A DNA stretch of 64,000 nucleotides from NCBI GenBank assembly GCA_964017045.1, contig OZ024806.1, positions 26,213,503 through 26,277,502 of the forward strand, given 5' to 3'. Below, piece by piece: positions 44,906 through 54,986 of this stretch; within the stretch, counting starts at the first letter, position 1; each line of letters opens with the position of its first letter. Source of the DNA: Omphiscola glabra. Lineage: Eukaryota; Mollusca; Gastropoda; Lymnaeidae. The position numbers and the translations under genes were made by a program. The notes below the pieces were generated by a model. The model searched no databases and was not told where the DNA came from. It saw only the letters and a list, made by a program, of their open reading frames with translations.

Positions 44906-45040
44906 AAACAGATCGTATTCAAGTTATTCAATGTCAACGTTTTTCCAGTTCTACACTTTTGACAAAATATGCACTTAATTTGAGATACTTAAAAAAAATC
45001 ATTTTAAACTAAATTAAATAAAATACAACCCCACATAAAT
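44906..45040 (+). CDS. Gene 1 candidate last exon and 3' UTR
   Basis: Acceptor TTATATTTTCAG. In the frame set by the two preceding exons it stays open for 35 codons, starting EETDRIQVIQCQRF and ending YLKKIILN, to TAA at 45010-45012. AATAAA follows at 45017-45022, so the 3' UTR would be only about 30 nt. If the previous exon is read in phase 0, this is all 3' UTR. Confidence 0.45.
45017..45022 (+). terminator. Polyadenylation signal AATAAA, gene 1
   Basis: Canonical AATAAA shortly after the last candidate exon of gene 1 and before the intergenic region that leads to gene 2. Cleavage is expected near 45040. Confidence 0.45.
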
Positions 45041-45654
45041 AACCTCAAAAAACATCGTTGTTTCTCTTTGATACGCTTGTGAGAGTCACATTTTTAATCT
45101 TTTGTTGTATGTTTGAAAGTGTACAACATATGTGCATGTAAGGGCTTTTCATGTGAAATATGTTTGTTTAGAATAACCGCAAGTCACAAACTTATGTTAA
45201 CAATAAACTAATGTTATAACAGATCTCAAGTTCATGTTCTGGAGTTCAAATCCCACCAAAGTCTAGTCAAGAAAAACTCATCCCCATCACCCCGGGTGGA
45301 TGGGATGTGTTAAACTTGGTCTGCAACTCATTTAAGAGAAGCAAATTATGAATTCAAAAGCCAGAGATGGAGGCCCGTATTCGGATAGCATTGGAACAAT
45401 GAAACACGACACTGGTGCCAAGCTGTATCATCCACATGATGTTCCCTTGGGTCATCCAGCAATTTGCTGTGTAGAGATCAGCTTATAATTCTTAAGAATA
45501 ATCACATACCTTCTTTACTTAATCATGTGGAGTCGACACCATCGTCACATTGTGACGGACGGATGACAGCAAAAAATGTAATAATTGCCTAAATGAAGGA
45601 TTCTGGGACATATATCACGAGGCTATCACGTGTTTATAAAAGTCTACATTAGGT
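45041..45654. other. Intergenic sequence around the SINE
   Basis: Apart from the SINE at 45210-45400 nothing was recognised. Confidence 0.5.
45210..45400 (+). mobile_element. tRNA-derived SINE, copy 2 (head truncated or diverged)
   Basis: B-box-like GTTCAAATCCCACC followed by CCCGGGTGGATGGGATGTG, GCAACTCATTTAAGAGAAG and AAAAGCCAGAGATGGAGGCC, in the same order as copy 1. Only one copy of the ACTCATYTAAG unit is present, so the 19-bp expansion is private to copy 1. Confidence 0.65.
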
Positions 45655-47765
45655 TATCTAAAATAATACATTATTATTACTAGTAGTAGTTGTTTTATAT
45701 AGCGCTGTACCCCATCCAAGGGCTGGGATCACCAAGCTGTACATACAATTTAACAAACATAATCATAAACATAAAAATTAACATACACTAATTAAATAAA
45801 ACAAATGTATATTCACTCCACAAATTACATAACTATATGAATTTCAAGCCATGGACGGCATGCAGCAGCATCGTCTATCGGTAAAAGGGGGAATCAGTCA
45901 GGATAGTAGAGTTTAAAGAGATGTGTTTTGAGTGCAGTTTTGAAGGCAATCATGGTCGGTATATTGTGGATGAGTAGTGGAAAAGAGTTCAATTGTTTGG
46001 AGGAAACAGAAATAGAAGGATCGTTCACCGTATATTTTTGTGCGAGTCTTGAGGACAGAAAGAATAAGTCCGTCTGCGGAGGAGCGAAGATGTCGAAGGG
46101 GTGAATAGACCGAGAGAAGTTCGGTTAGATAGGAAGGGCAGGAAGGCGAGAAAAAGTTGTGGCAGAGAACAGATATTTTATAGTCAATCTGTGCTTGTAC
46201 AGGGAATCAATGAAGTGAAAGAAGTAGTGGTATGAAGTGATCACATTTTTTTGTACGTTTAGAACTAGCCTAGCAGGTGAGTTTTGAAACTTTTGTAATT
46301 TTTTTTTAATTGTTTTGGTGAACTTGACAGAAGAGAGTTACAGTAGTCAAGACGAAAGAGAACAAGCGCTTAGACTAGGGTTTTTGTTGTGCTAACTGTG
46401 AGATAGTGGCAGATGGTGGTGATCTGATGGATAGCGGTGTATTCAGAGAGACAAATGTGAGATATATGATTATCAACAGACATGTTGTTAGACAGAATAT
46501 AACCAAGATTCCTAGCGGAGGATGTAAACTGTATGTCGGAGTTACCTACTGAGGTGGGTAGAGGTGAGTTAGGGGAATATTTATGATCGTGAATAAGGCG
46601 TGCTCCCGTTTTGTCATCGTTAAGCTTCAATGGCTGAGTGTCATCCAAGACTTGACATCAGCAATGCTCTCCTGCAAAGTCCGGACAGCGGAATCGACAA
46701 GAGAGGGATGGGTATGCTTGTATAGCTGCGTGTCATCTGCGAATGTCTGGCTCTCAACAGCATGCCTTAGAGCAAGAGGAGCAGTAGCCTGGTATACATT
46801 GTGAATAGAAACAGGCCTAAAATGGACCCATGGGGCACTCCGTACACCAAGACAGCACTTCCAGAGAGACAGCTATCGACATCGACCGCATGCGTTCTAT
46901 TGGAAAGGTAGGACCTATACCAAGCTAACCTGAAACAGAAATTCCAAAGTAATATTTAAAGGATTTGGTATAGGGTTTCATGGTCAACAGTGTCAAAGGC
47001 CGCACTGAGGTCTAAGAGGATCAGGGTGGCGACATCACAGATATCCAATGCGAGCAAGAGGTTATTCGGGACTTTCAAGGGAGCTGTATCAGTGCTATGG
47101 AAAGGTCTATAGCTCGACTGATTAAGACTGAGAAGAGAATTGTCGTTTAAGTAAGCAGAACGTTATTTTAGATCTAGTTTTTCAATGACTTTAGATAAAA
47201 ATGATAAGTTAGATACTGGTCTATAGTTTTTGAAATTGTTTTCATCCAGACCAGGCTTCTTAAGCAATGGTTTGATGACAGCTGAATTACACATAGAGGG
47301 AACAGACCAGGCTTATTAAGCAATGGTTTGATGACAGCTGACTTACACATAGAGGGAACAGACCAGGCTTCTTAAGCAATGGTTTGATGACAGCTGACTT
47401 ACACATAGAGGGAACAGACCAGGCTTCTTAAGCAATGGTTTGATGACAGCTGACTTACAAATAGAGAGAACAGTGACAGAAGACAATCTTTAATAGACCA
47501 TGTGGGTTATCGTTGGGAGCAAATGATCTAACGACTCAATCAACAGGGGTGTGGATTGGGTCTAAAGAACATGACGTAGATTTAGACTTCAGAATAATTC
47601 TTTTCACCTCTTGTTCAGAAACCTGTTTAAAAACATAGAAAGGTGAACTAACACAAGACAAATGAGGCAAATATAAGGCTTATTGACAAGACGATCAACC
47701 TGAGCGCGAATGTCAGCAGTTTAGCTTGTAAAGAAATGACAGAAAATATCTGGTTGATGGGGCAA
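45655..47765 (-). mobile_element. CR1/L2-like LINE, nearly full reverse transcriptase, decayed
   Basis: Minus strand, from the 5' side: EVKRIILKSKSTSCSLDPIH at about 47610, [19 protein letters not shown] at about 47260, a DTVDH segment near 46985, TFADDTQLYKHTHPSLVDSA near 46740, LKLNDDKTGARLIHDH at 46630 and a thumb region RNLGYILSNNMSVDNHIS. The end has the AIFKTALKTHLF-type C-terminus and a 3' tail AGCGCTATATAAAACAACTA with an ATT microsatellite at 45668. Several frameshifts. The 47249-47472 part is a four-fold tandem duplication. Confidence 0.8.
47249..47472. repeat. 56-bp tandem duplication inside a LINE, 4 copies
   Basis: Four copies of GACCAGGCTTCTTAAGCAAT plus GGTTTGATGACAGCTGACTT and ACACATAGAGGGAACA, unit starts 56 bp apart. 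It arose from LINE coding sequence after insertion. Confidence 0.9.
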
Positions 47766-48160
47766 TGTATACACTCGTGTGTTTGGTAATGGATGTGTAC
47801 ATTATGTTTAATCTATTGTTAGTAAATTAACTAAACTAATTAAAAGAGCAGCGCTTGCTATCTCTTAATTGTGCAAACTTTTTAGGCAATCTCTTATGGT
47901 GACTTATGTACAGTGTTCACATCTAAGGGGCATAATATGATGAAAAATTAATGAAGGGAAAAAAGGATCAGCTAATTGTTAATTAAGAACGTGATACACT
48001 TACCAAAATCAGAGCATCCCATGGTCTTGGTACGAAGACTGATATCTTAAAATGAAACGAACATTAAATTATAAAACCCTATAATCAAAGTTTTTCTTGT
48101 AAATACTTTATGTGTATTTTTTTAAATATTTTATTTTATATTAATATTCTAATGACCCAC
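47766..48160. other. Intergenic AT-rich sequence
   Basis: Nothing recognised. Confidence 0.5.
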
Positions 48161-48164
48161 CGAA

Positions 48165-48740
48165 CTTTTACACCGCATTTTTATTTCACCAAGTATTTCA
48201 GAAAAACTAAATAAAATTATACGCACCAAAAGCAGTTGCGACATTTAGCGCAGTTAACGATAATTGTAATACGTGAAATCAGCGTCATCATATCTAATAT
48301 ATATTACGCTTCCGGTGTGACTCGTGGACTGCTTCCTAACTGCTTACAAATCAGCCAATTTATATTGAGAGTATATTACAAGTAATTCTAAATGTTTGAA
48401 AGAAAGTATGGTTCAATAATGAGTTCAACAGCGCGCAGAATATAATTCCGGATAACTACGCTAAATGATATATTTTTTTATGAAACGTAACTGCGTTTGG
48501 TGCGTAATATTTTCTTCATTCGGAAAATGAAATTGTCTCAATTGTAAGTATGGTGTAAAAGATATTCGGTCTAAAAGTGTGTGGGACATCAGAATATGTA
48601 ATATAGTGCATGGGCGTGAAATAAAAAGTGTTCAGTGATGTATCAAGGGGGGGAAGGTGCGTAGCGAAAAATTGGGATTCTTAAACTTGAGTTACTTGAG
48701 TTTATGCTTTGTCAAGTAACTTTAGTAGATGGGAAGTTCA
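48165..48740. mobile_element. Foldback-type repeat, copy 1
   Basis: The left part (AATTATACGCACCAAAAGCAG, 48213-48235) is inverted relative to the right part (CTGCGTTTGGTGCGTAATAT). The right part, 48490-48740, matches 54060-54345 in reverse. Confidence 0.6.
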
Positions 48741-48934
48741 CGCATTGCTGTCGCCAATGTTTTTTTGGCTATATCTTATATTTCAGTTATTTTTGCCTTG
48801 AAAAACAGGAAAAACTGATTTTTGGAGTTGGGGCTGAAAGTTTTAAAGAATGTGTTGTCATCGGCATTAAGTATGTGTGCCAAGTTTCGGCTCGATAGTG
48901 TGACGCTAACTGGGTGAATAAGCAGTCCAAGGAT

Positions 48935-49066
48935 ATTGCCAGCCACACAGCCAGCCACACAGCCAGCCACACAGCCAGCCACACAGCCAGCCACACAGCC
49001 AGCCACACAGCCAGCCACACAGCCAGCCACACAGCCAGCCACACAGCCAGCCACACAGCCAGCCAC
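48935..49066. repeat. 12-bp minisatellite (GCCAGCCACACA), 11 copies
   Basis: Perfect units. Six frames are open, giving PATQ and CVAG style peptides; rejected as coding. Confidence 0.95.
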
Positions 49067-49069
49067 GAA

Positions 49070-49650
49070 CACAAGCGAAGTTCAAATTAAGTATTTAAAA
49101 ATGCTGTCTTTGAAAGCAGCGACACGTTTCTTGACAGCATTCATTTGGTTGGCCACACTAACAAGAGACAAGTTACAAAAGAAAGACTTAAAGATGTAGG
49201 TGTGCGTATTCAAAAGTTTAACAGACTGAGTAATGTTCAGTTCCCACGATCAAATGTTCGTCAAATTAATTTTAAATTTGATGCAAATTTCTTTTTGTAA
49301 TCAATAATTAATTTTACTAAATGACGCGTTGAAAATTAAATTTGATGATAATTTGAAGCAATGTGTTTGGAAAACGGTACATGCACAAACGATTTACCGA
49401 ATTTTTTCTTTGACGAGATTAAAAGCCATTACCAAAAATATCAACACCAAGATAAAGGCAACTTTGTTGAACTTGGGGAGAACAAAGTTGATAAAAGATG
49501 GGTAATGCCATACAACCCATACATGTATCTGAAATACAACGCACACAATAAATTAGTTATTTTGTTGTAACAATTTTCTAGGAAGAGAACATTTTTTTGA
49601 CATTATTTGATCCCATCGACTTTTTTAAATGTATCATTTCATTTAGTTGA
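49070..49650. other. Intergenic AT-rich sequence
   Basis: A 69-codon open frame at 49361-49570 (starts MCLENGTCTNDLPNFFFDE) has no recognised motif and is not flanked by good splice sites. Confidence 0.4.
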
Positions 49651-49654
49651 GTGC

Positions 49655-49905
49655 AGCCAGGGAGGGCATAAGGAGCGCGAGCTCGACGGCCCGCTGACGC
49701 CATTTCCTAATGAGATATTTCAGTTGAGTGCAGCCCATGTCCGAAAGGTCCCTGGCGTTTCTCCGCATGGTCCGGCTTCAGGGAGACCCAGCGTCAGGGC
49801 CGTGTGGAGGGGCGTTGGGGAAGGCATTAAGAGCTAACGCTCGACGGCCCGCTGACGCCATTTCTCAATGTGACGTATCTAGTTTAAGTGCAGCCCGGGC
49901 CTGAC
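49655..49905. repeat. GC-rich block with ~160-bp direct duplication
   Basis: CTCGACGGCCCGCTGACGCC occurs at about 49682 and 49842, each after GGCATAAGGAGC or GGCATTAAGAGC and followed by ATTTCYYAATG and TGCAGCCC. It is the most GC-rich segment of the window; probably an unidentified element. Confidence 0.6.
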
Positions 49906-50000
49906 AACAAGTTTAAACAACCGTTCCCCGTGTTGTGTTGGCCCCCCACGATAAAATTATGTATGATAATGTAAATGTGCTAGGAGTTGAATTTGAAGAT

Positions 50001-50620
50001 TGTCACGGTCAGATCCTGTATTTACCTTTTTGTGTATGTTTGGATGACGGGAAGAGAGCTCAGGCATGTATGACTTTCTTGGTGGGAGGGAACCCCAGGT
50101 GAGGAAGCGTGTGTTGTGATTTGGGGAAAAATGAGAGTGGTGAACAAATGTGAAATATTTTTTGATATCACCAGTGCAGGGTCTATGAGGGTATAAAAGG
50201 AGAGAGAGAGATTATTATAGAGAGAGAGAGAGAGATTATTGGAAAGAGAAAGAAAGAGAGATTATTGGAGAGAAAGTTGTATTATTGACGAGTGGATTCG
50301 ACCAGAGTGTGCTTTTGAGTGCTGTTGGACATAGTGTAAATTAGTAATTCTTTTGTGTAGGCGATCTAGTGGAGTTTTTGGTCATTCTACCTGACTTTTC
50401 CAGTATAATGTGATGACGCAAAATAAATTTATAGTATGACACGATAAATTGTTGGACCGCCTTGTGTTTCCTCTTAAACTATCGGCTTTGTAGGAGCCAG
50501 GAGACTTTTACAAGTATCAGCTCTCCAGGAGCTGAAGAACCGGAGTTTTTGACTCTGAAAACTAATGCCTGTGGCTAGAGAAGGGACCTAATCTCCTAGA
50601 CGAACGTAACTTCGGTCACA
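50001..50620 (+). mobile_element. Solo LTR of an LTR retrotransposon
   Basis: 620 bp from TGTCACGGTC to TTCGGTCACA, flanked by a perfect 5-bp duplication AAGAT (49996-50000 and 50621-50625). Inside are TATAAAAG at 50192-50199 and AATAAA at 50422-50427, in the order U3, R, U5 expected of an LTR. A GA-rich tract follows the TATA box. No second LTR or gag-pol is next to it, so it looks like a solo LTR left by recombination. Gypsy-type is plausible but unproven. Confidence 0.75.
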
Positions 50621-50625
50621 AAGAT

Positions 50626-51175
50626 CACATGACCCTTGTTAAATATGTCTTAAAAACTGTATACCTGGTTTTAATGGTCTCCAAGTTTCATTTACGTATA
50701 GCTACAAATGTTGGACAAAGTTCATCAAATAAATTTCAAAAATTAATGGACGCCAATGGCTCACTTTTATGAGAACATCTTGGATCTAGGTTAAGAAAAA
50801 GTCAGGTGCTTTACAAAATTACAAGAGAAAGGAAAAACCGCTAACACAACTAGGGGATATTTGCTTGTTCTTAGCCAAGTGGGACTAGACGAAAAGTTAG
50901 ATACAAATGATTAAATTGCGTAAACTATCATTTTTCATGCAATATATATTCCACATGTATAATTTATCTTTTATCTTTATATGATAAACTCGCCTAAGAT
51001 ATTCTAAGCATTGGAATGGTACACATTAATACGCCAAATTCAATAACTTTAAATGAATTTGTCATCCACAATTACTCTCTAGTCTCTTCCGGGTTGCTTG
51101 TAAATCAACTTTTTTTGTAGTGAAGGGGAAGAGTTATTGTGCAAAAATGTTTAAACATGATGATAAAATATATTA
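50626..51175. other. Intergenic sequence, nothing recognised
   Basis: AT-rich with no ORF, element or repeat recognised. Confidence 0.5.
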
Positions 51176-51565
51176 ATGGACTACGATGAGTCGATTGTTT
51201 TGTCACGTGATAAGCGTAAGTACGAGTAAGACTTCCGGTAGGCTGTCTGCAACACGCTGGTCGCTCACAAATTTTTCTTCAAACAACTTTCTTCCTTTAA
51301 TCATAGCTGAATTTTAAATATTGTCACATTTAATGAATGTCATTTAAAGAAACGCGTGTATTCAAGAATATTTTGAAAAGTAAAATATTTAATTAACACT
51401 GGGGAAGTGCTGATGGAGACAAACATTGTGCTTTAAAATTAATGGCTATGGCCATGGCTGATCAGCTGTTATCTGTTGTTATGTGTTGTTATGTGTAGCA
51501 GATAGCCTACCAATGGCTGGTACGTATCACGTGACAAAACAAGGAAGTGACTCATCGTAGTCCAT
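51176..51565. mobile_element. Miniature element with ~40-bp inverted ends
   Basis: Left end ATGGACTACGATGAGTC and TTGTTTTGTCACGTGATA is repeated inverted at 51522-51565 (TATCACGTGACAAAACAA, GACTCATCGTAGTCCAT). Total 390 bp. No clear target duplication was seen. Confidence 0.65.
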
Positions 51566-52980
51566 ATCGCTTTGTTTAAGTGCTTCATTAGCCCGGGTGG
51601 ACAATATAATCAGTAATTTGTATGTTATCATTGTTGTGCTCAACGTTTGACAATCAAAGTTATTATTTTATTAAAAACTTAAAGATTAATGGATTTTTAC
51701 AAAAAGTATATGTAAAAATTTAACTTGAGCTTTTATCCAAACAAACGCATTATGACTTGCAGAACAACAGAATTTAGCATTGGTAAACGTATAAGTATTC
51801 TGCAATAGTTAAAACTTATTTATTTTGACGTTCTATCTAAATTTGAAGCGACGTAAGTTCAAGCTGGTAAAGATTACTTGATTTGCATGTAAAGGTGATT
51901 ATGGAAAGAGATGGACACTATTGAGGTATTAGTTTTCTCTAACAAAATTTCTCTAACGACAGTTTCGAAGAACACCAAATCTACCTCCTCAAATCTACTG
52001 TTTTCAGAACAGTGTCAGAACATCAGAACATTGTCAGAACATCAATCTACCTTGTTGAATAGGCAGTTGTTTAACCATGCATCTACGTTTTTGAATGGGC
52101 TGTTTAAAAAAAACAACAGATATACGTTTTTGAATCGGCATTTATCAGCACATCCAGGGCCGGCCCTAACAATTGCGGGGCCCTATGCGAAACGGATTGC
52201 GCGGGGCCCAGTCTGGGTAGGGATAAGGATAATAAGTGAAAATTAAGATTTTGTATTAGAAAATAAATTCGCGCGGCCGTATAAATTGCAGTGGCCTAAG
52301 ACCGGCCCTGAGAACATCCATCTACCTTCTGGAGTCAACTGGTGTCAAAACGTCACGTATACTCTCTTGAATTGACTTTTGTAGGAAAATCATCTATCTT
52401 CACGAACAGACTGTATAAGAATATGAAATCTACGAGAACATAATGAGAACATCAAAAATCCCTTTTTATTAGAGCGTTCCCCAAGTATCATATCTACCTA
52501 CTTGAATCGACTACTCATCTCGATGGCGCCAGGATCAAATCTCTCTACTTAAATAAATGTAGTCAGAAAATCAAATATTCTTTTTTGAATCGGCAAGGGT
52601 CAGAACATCAGTTGTCCTAACTTAAATAAATTTTAATCAAGTTATCCGATGGCGCTAAGTGATAAATAGGTTCACCCTTCTTGAACCAACGATAGTCAGA
52701 AATCCCTCGGCCCACAATTGATGCAGAAAAATGATTGTAAACTGAGATTTACATTGTCCGATATCTTGAATAGAATATTAGATTTGAACCTAAATTATAG
52801 ATAATTGTTGTTGACAAATTGTTAAATAATCTATACACATGGTTCGGGTAGAGAGAAATAAGTAAACGTTTTATCCAAATACAAGCAAATATAAAAAACT
52901 GATGTTTGGGACAGCACACGTATTTGTAGTCTCTTTTTTAGACCATTAATATGATAATTCTCTGAGCATCATATACTTCA
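51566..52980. other. Intergenic sequence before gene 2 promoter
   Basis: Besides the hAT element at 52155-52310, recurring loose phrases such as AACATCAATCTACCTTSTTGAA at 52016-52640 suggest a decayed ~50-bp tandem array. Confidence 0.45.
52155..52310. mobile_element. hAT miniature element (CAGGGCCGGCCC ends), copy 2
   Basis: 156 bp, same family as 44478, with a 31-bp internal deletion relative to it. Flanks AGCACATC and AGAACATC match at seven of eight bases. Confidence 0.85.
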
Positions 52981-53333
52981 TTACAGTAAATTATATATGG
53001 CAACTCTAAAATAGATTGCACTTTTACGTCATTGCCTATAGACAAAAAGATGATTATCCCGTAATTTGTGAACAGACATATCTATAATTACCTCATTGAC
53101 CTACGTGCATGACAAAGCTAGGTATTAGAGGACAGGCGCGGGCAATTAAGGGGATGATTTCTCCAGGTAGGACAACGTGTGCACGGGGCATGTAACCCGA
53201 TGCCATGGCTGTACAGGGCAGTGTTTTGAGTGGAGTAGATTAGACCCCCGAAATTACAGGTGAGACTCGGTGAATGGAACACGACGCAAGTAAAAGATCT
53301 GGTTAAAAAAGAGCTTGTCCCCAGGGCAAAGTC
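52981..53333 (+). promoter_or_regulatory. Promoter region of micro-exon gene 2
   Basis: Counterpart of the gene 1 promoter. It keeps the 26-bp identical block (53192-53217), ACGTGTGCACG at 53175-53185, a TATA-like GTTAAAA around 53302-53308 and an initiator-like TCATTCC at 53332-53338. The spacing from TATA-like box to initiator is the same as in gene 1. This conservation against diverged introns suggests a functional core promoter and shared regulation. Confidence 0.65.
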
Positions 53334-53409
53334 ATTCCTCAACCACCGCAGTCACCCTACAACTAGTCGACTAGGGTTCAAATCTTAACCCCTCTAAGCT
53401 CTGCACGAG
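53334..53409 (+). other. Gene 2 exon 1 (5' UTR exon)
   Basis: Untranslated exon of about 76 nt, matching gene 1 exon 1 in length and in the CACGAG/GTAAATAAC junction. The following intron is longer (about 980 bp) because it holds a 22-bp minisatellite and a copy of a foldback-type repeat. Confidence 0.6.
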
Positions 53410-53705
53410 GTAAATAACTTTGTTGGATGTTCGTGTTTCCCCATGACGTGTACATTGCTATTTGTTTGTCTTTTAATGTTACTATTGAATGTGTATTATT
53501 TGCATGCTGTATTTTCTTTTGACTCATATGTCATTTTTGTGTTTACTGCATTACTGTGTTGTGATCTTATATTTATTAAATGGTTCTATATAATTAGTTT
53601 TATTTTTAATATGGTTCTCTATTGTTAATTGTACATTGCATTTCTGTTAAATGGTATACTTTCAAGTTGGACTTTTCGTTCTTTCTTATACATTTTTGTT
53701 GCAAT

Positions 53706-53957
53706 GTTCTGTTCTTATCAGCTACAAGTTCTGTTCTTATCAGCTACAAGTTCTGTTCTTATCAGCTACAAGTTCTGTTCTTATCAGCTACAAGTTCTGT
53801 TCTTATCAGCTACAAGTTCTGTTCTTATCAGCTACAAGTTCTGTTCTTATCAGCTACAAGTTCTGTTCTTATCAGCTACAAGTTCTGTTCTTATCAGCTA
53901 CAAGTTCTGTTCTTATCAGCTACAAGTTCTGTTCTTATCAGCTACAAGTTCTGTTCA
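53706..53957. repeat. 22-bp intronic minisatellite, about 11 copies
   Basis: Unit GTTCTGTTCTTATCAGCTAC plus AA, perfect copies. Open in three frames with a 22-residue period; rejected as coding. Absent from the matching intron of gene 1. Confidence 0.95.
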
Positions 53958-54059
53958 TAATGCCTTCTGATTGTTAACTTTCATGTTTTCTTATTATATG
54001 TTGTCATACATTCCAATTTGCAGTACATATTATATGTATACTATTTATAGCTGGCCAAA

Positions 54060-54345
54060 CATTGGCAACATCAGTTCTTGAACGTCCCATCTACTAAAGT
54101 TACTTGACAAAACATGAACTCAAGTAACACACATCTAAGAATCCAATTTTTGCTACCCCCCCCCCCTTTCATGATACTTCATAGCACACTTTTTATTCCC
54201 CACCAAAGAACTATAGTAATATTCTGATGTCCCAAACACTTTTAAACCGACAATTTATTATACCAGTTATTCAATTGAGACGATTTCTTTTTTCTAAAAG
54301 AAAAAAAATAACTAGGCACCAAACACAGTTGCGTTATTTTAAAAA
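54060..54345. mobile_element. Foldback-type repeat, copy 2 (in gene 2 intron 1)
   Basis: In reverse it reads GTGTTTGGTGCCTAGTTATT, AAATCGTCTCAATTG, TTTAAAAGTGTTTGGGACAT, AGTTACTTGAGTT, matching 48490-48740. It ends 45 bp before the signal-peptide exon. Confidence 0.6.
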
Positions 54346-54390
54346 ATATTGTTTTTAACAATGACATCGCACTTAGTCAATTTTCAACAG

Positions 54391-54472
54391 CGACAGGAAG
54401 ATGTGGCTAAACTGTCTGCTGGTTCTGACCGTTACCGTCCTGATGGATGGTGTGCTTGGGATATCTTCAGCT
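54391..54472 (+). CDS. Gene 2 exon 2: signal peptide
   Basis: Acceptor TTTTCAACAG, 10-nt leader, ATG at 54401, 24 codons and donor GTAAGT, exactly as in gene 1. The peptide begins MWLNCLLVLTVTVLM and ends GISSA, a hydrophobic signal peptide with a small-residue cleavage site at the exon end. Differences from gene 1 are mostly conservative, which argues for constraint. Confidence 0.85.
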
Positions 54473-54619
54473 GTAAGTTGTTATATATACATAGAAATAA
54501 ATATCTAGAAATATGTTTGTGTTATTCGTAGACTTTATATTTTTACGCTTAAATGATTGCATTAGATACAGTCGAAAGATCAAATTTCTGTTCTTAAAAA
54601 ATCTCACAAGTAATAAGTT

Positions 54620-54740
54620 ACCTTATTTTCCGGCGCATAAGACGACTTTTTAAACCACGAATACTGTTTCAAAGTCGTGGGCCCTCTTATACGTCAGTGG
54701 TCATCTTATAAGCTGGTATACGACATGCTGAAACTTCAAG
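54620..54740. repeat. Dispersed repeat (TTATTTTCCGGCGCATAAGACG)
   Basis: TATTTTCCGGCGCATAAGACG and TTATAAGCTGGTATACGAC look like the inverted ends of a common invertebrate/vertebrate miniature element. Family not assigned. Confidence 0.45.
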
Positions 54741-54834
54741 GGCAGGCGCCCTCTCGTTCCAGTTTGGGTGACATCTTAGAAAGCAAACATCATGGCAGGG
54801 CCCATGGGTTTATTGTCTTATTCTTCGTTTAAGC

Positions 54835-54986
54835 CAGGGGTCTCCAAACTTTTTTCACGGCGGGCTGGATAATGATTACGTACAATAATTTCAAGCCAGA
54901 ACGAAATTTCAAGTACCGTCGGCGGGCCGGTTGAACTGGCCTCGCTGGCCGGATCCGGCCCGAGGGCCGTAGTTTGGAGACCCCTG
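54835..54986. mobile_element. hAT miniature element (CAGGGGTCTCCAAAC ends)
   Basis: 152 bp with inverted ends CAGGGGTCTCCAAAC and GTTTGGAGACCCCTG and a GC-rich body. The 8-bp flanks GTTTAAGC (54827-54834, 54987-54994) are identical, as expected of hAT insertion, and suggest a young copy. Confidence 0.9.

Larger units (their letters stand above)
14927..45040 (+). other. Micro-exon gene 1 (transcription unit, secreted low-complexity protein)
   Basis: A split gene inferred from a promoter, a 5' UTR exon, a signal-peptide exon and about 22 further coding exons, nearly all entered and left in phase 0. Lengths are 9, 27, 30, 33, 45 or 48 nt apart from one 243-nt exon. The sum of well-supported exons is about 338 codons spread over 29 kb. 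The predicted product is secreted: signal peptide, Ser/Thr/Asn-rich segment with N-glycosylation sequons, dibasic Arg-Arg peptide, Gly/Lys/Arg core, then acidic peptides alternating with Lys-Gly peptides. It lies head to tail with a paralogue starting at 53334. I do not recognise a named family; micro-exon genes of schistosomes are the nearest architectural parallel. Exon use, the end of the gene and function are inference. Confidence 0.75.

Noticed and set aside
48776..49199. ORFs with CVAG, AVWL and PATQ repeats
   Set aside because: 12-bp minisatellite in six frames; no conserved flanks.
53622..53977. Three overlapping ORFs of 108-113 codons
   Set aside because: 22-bp minisatellite within the first intron of gene 2.
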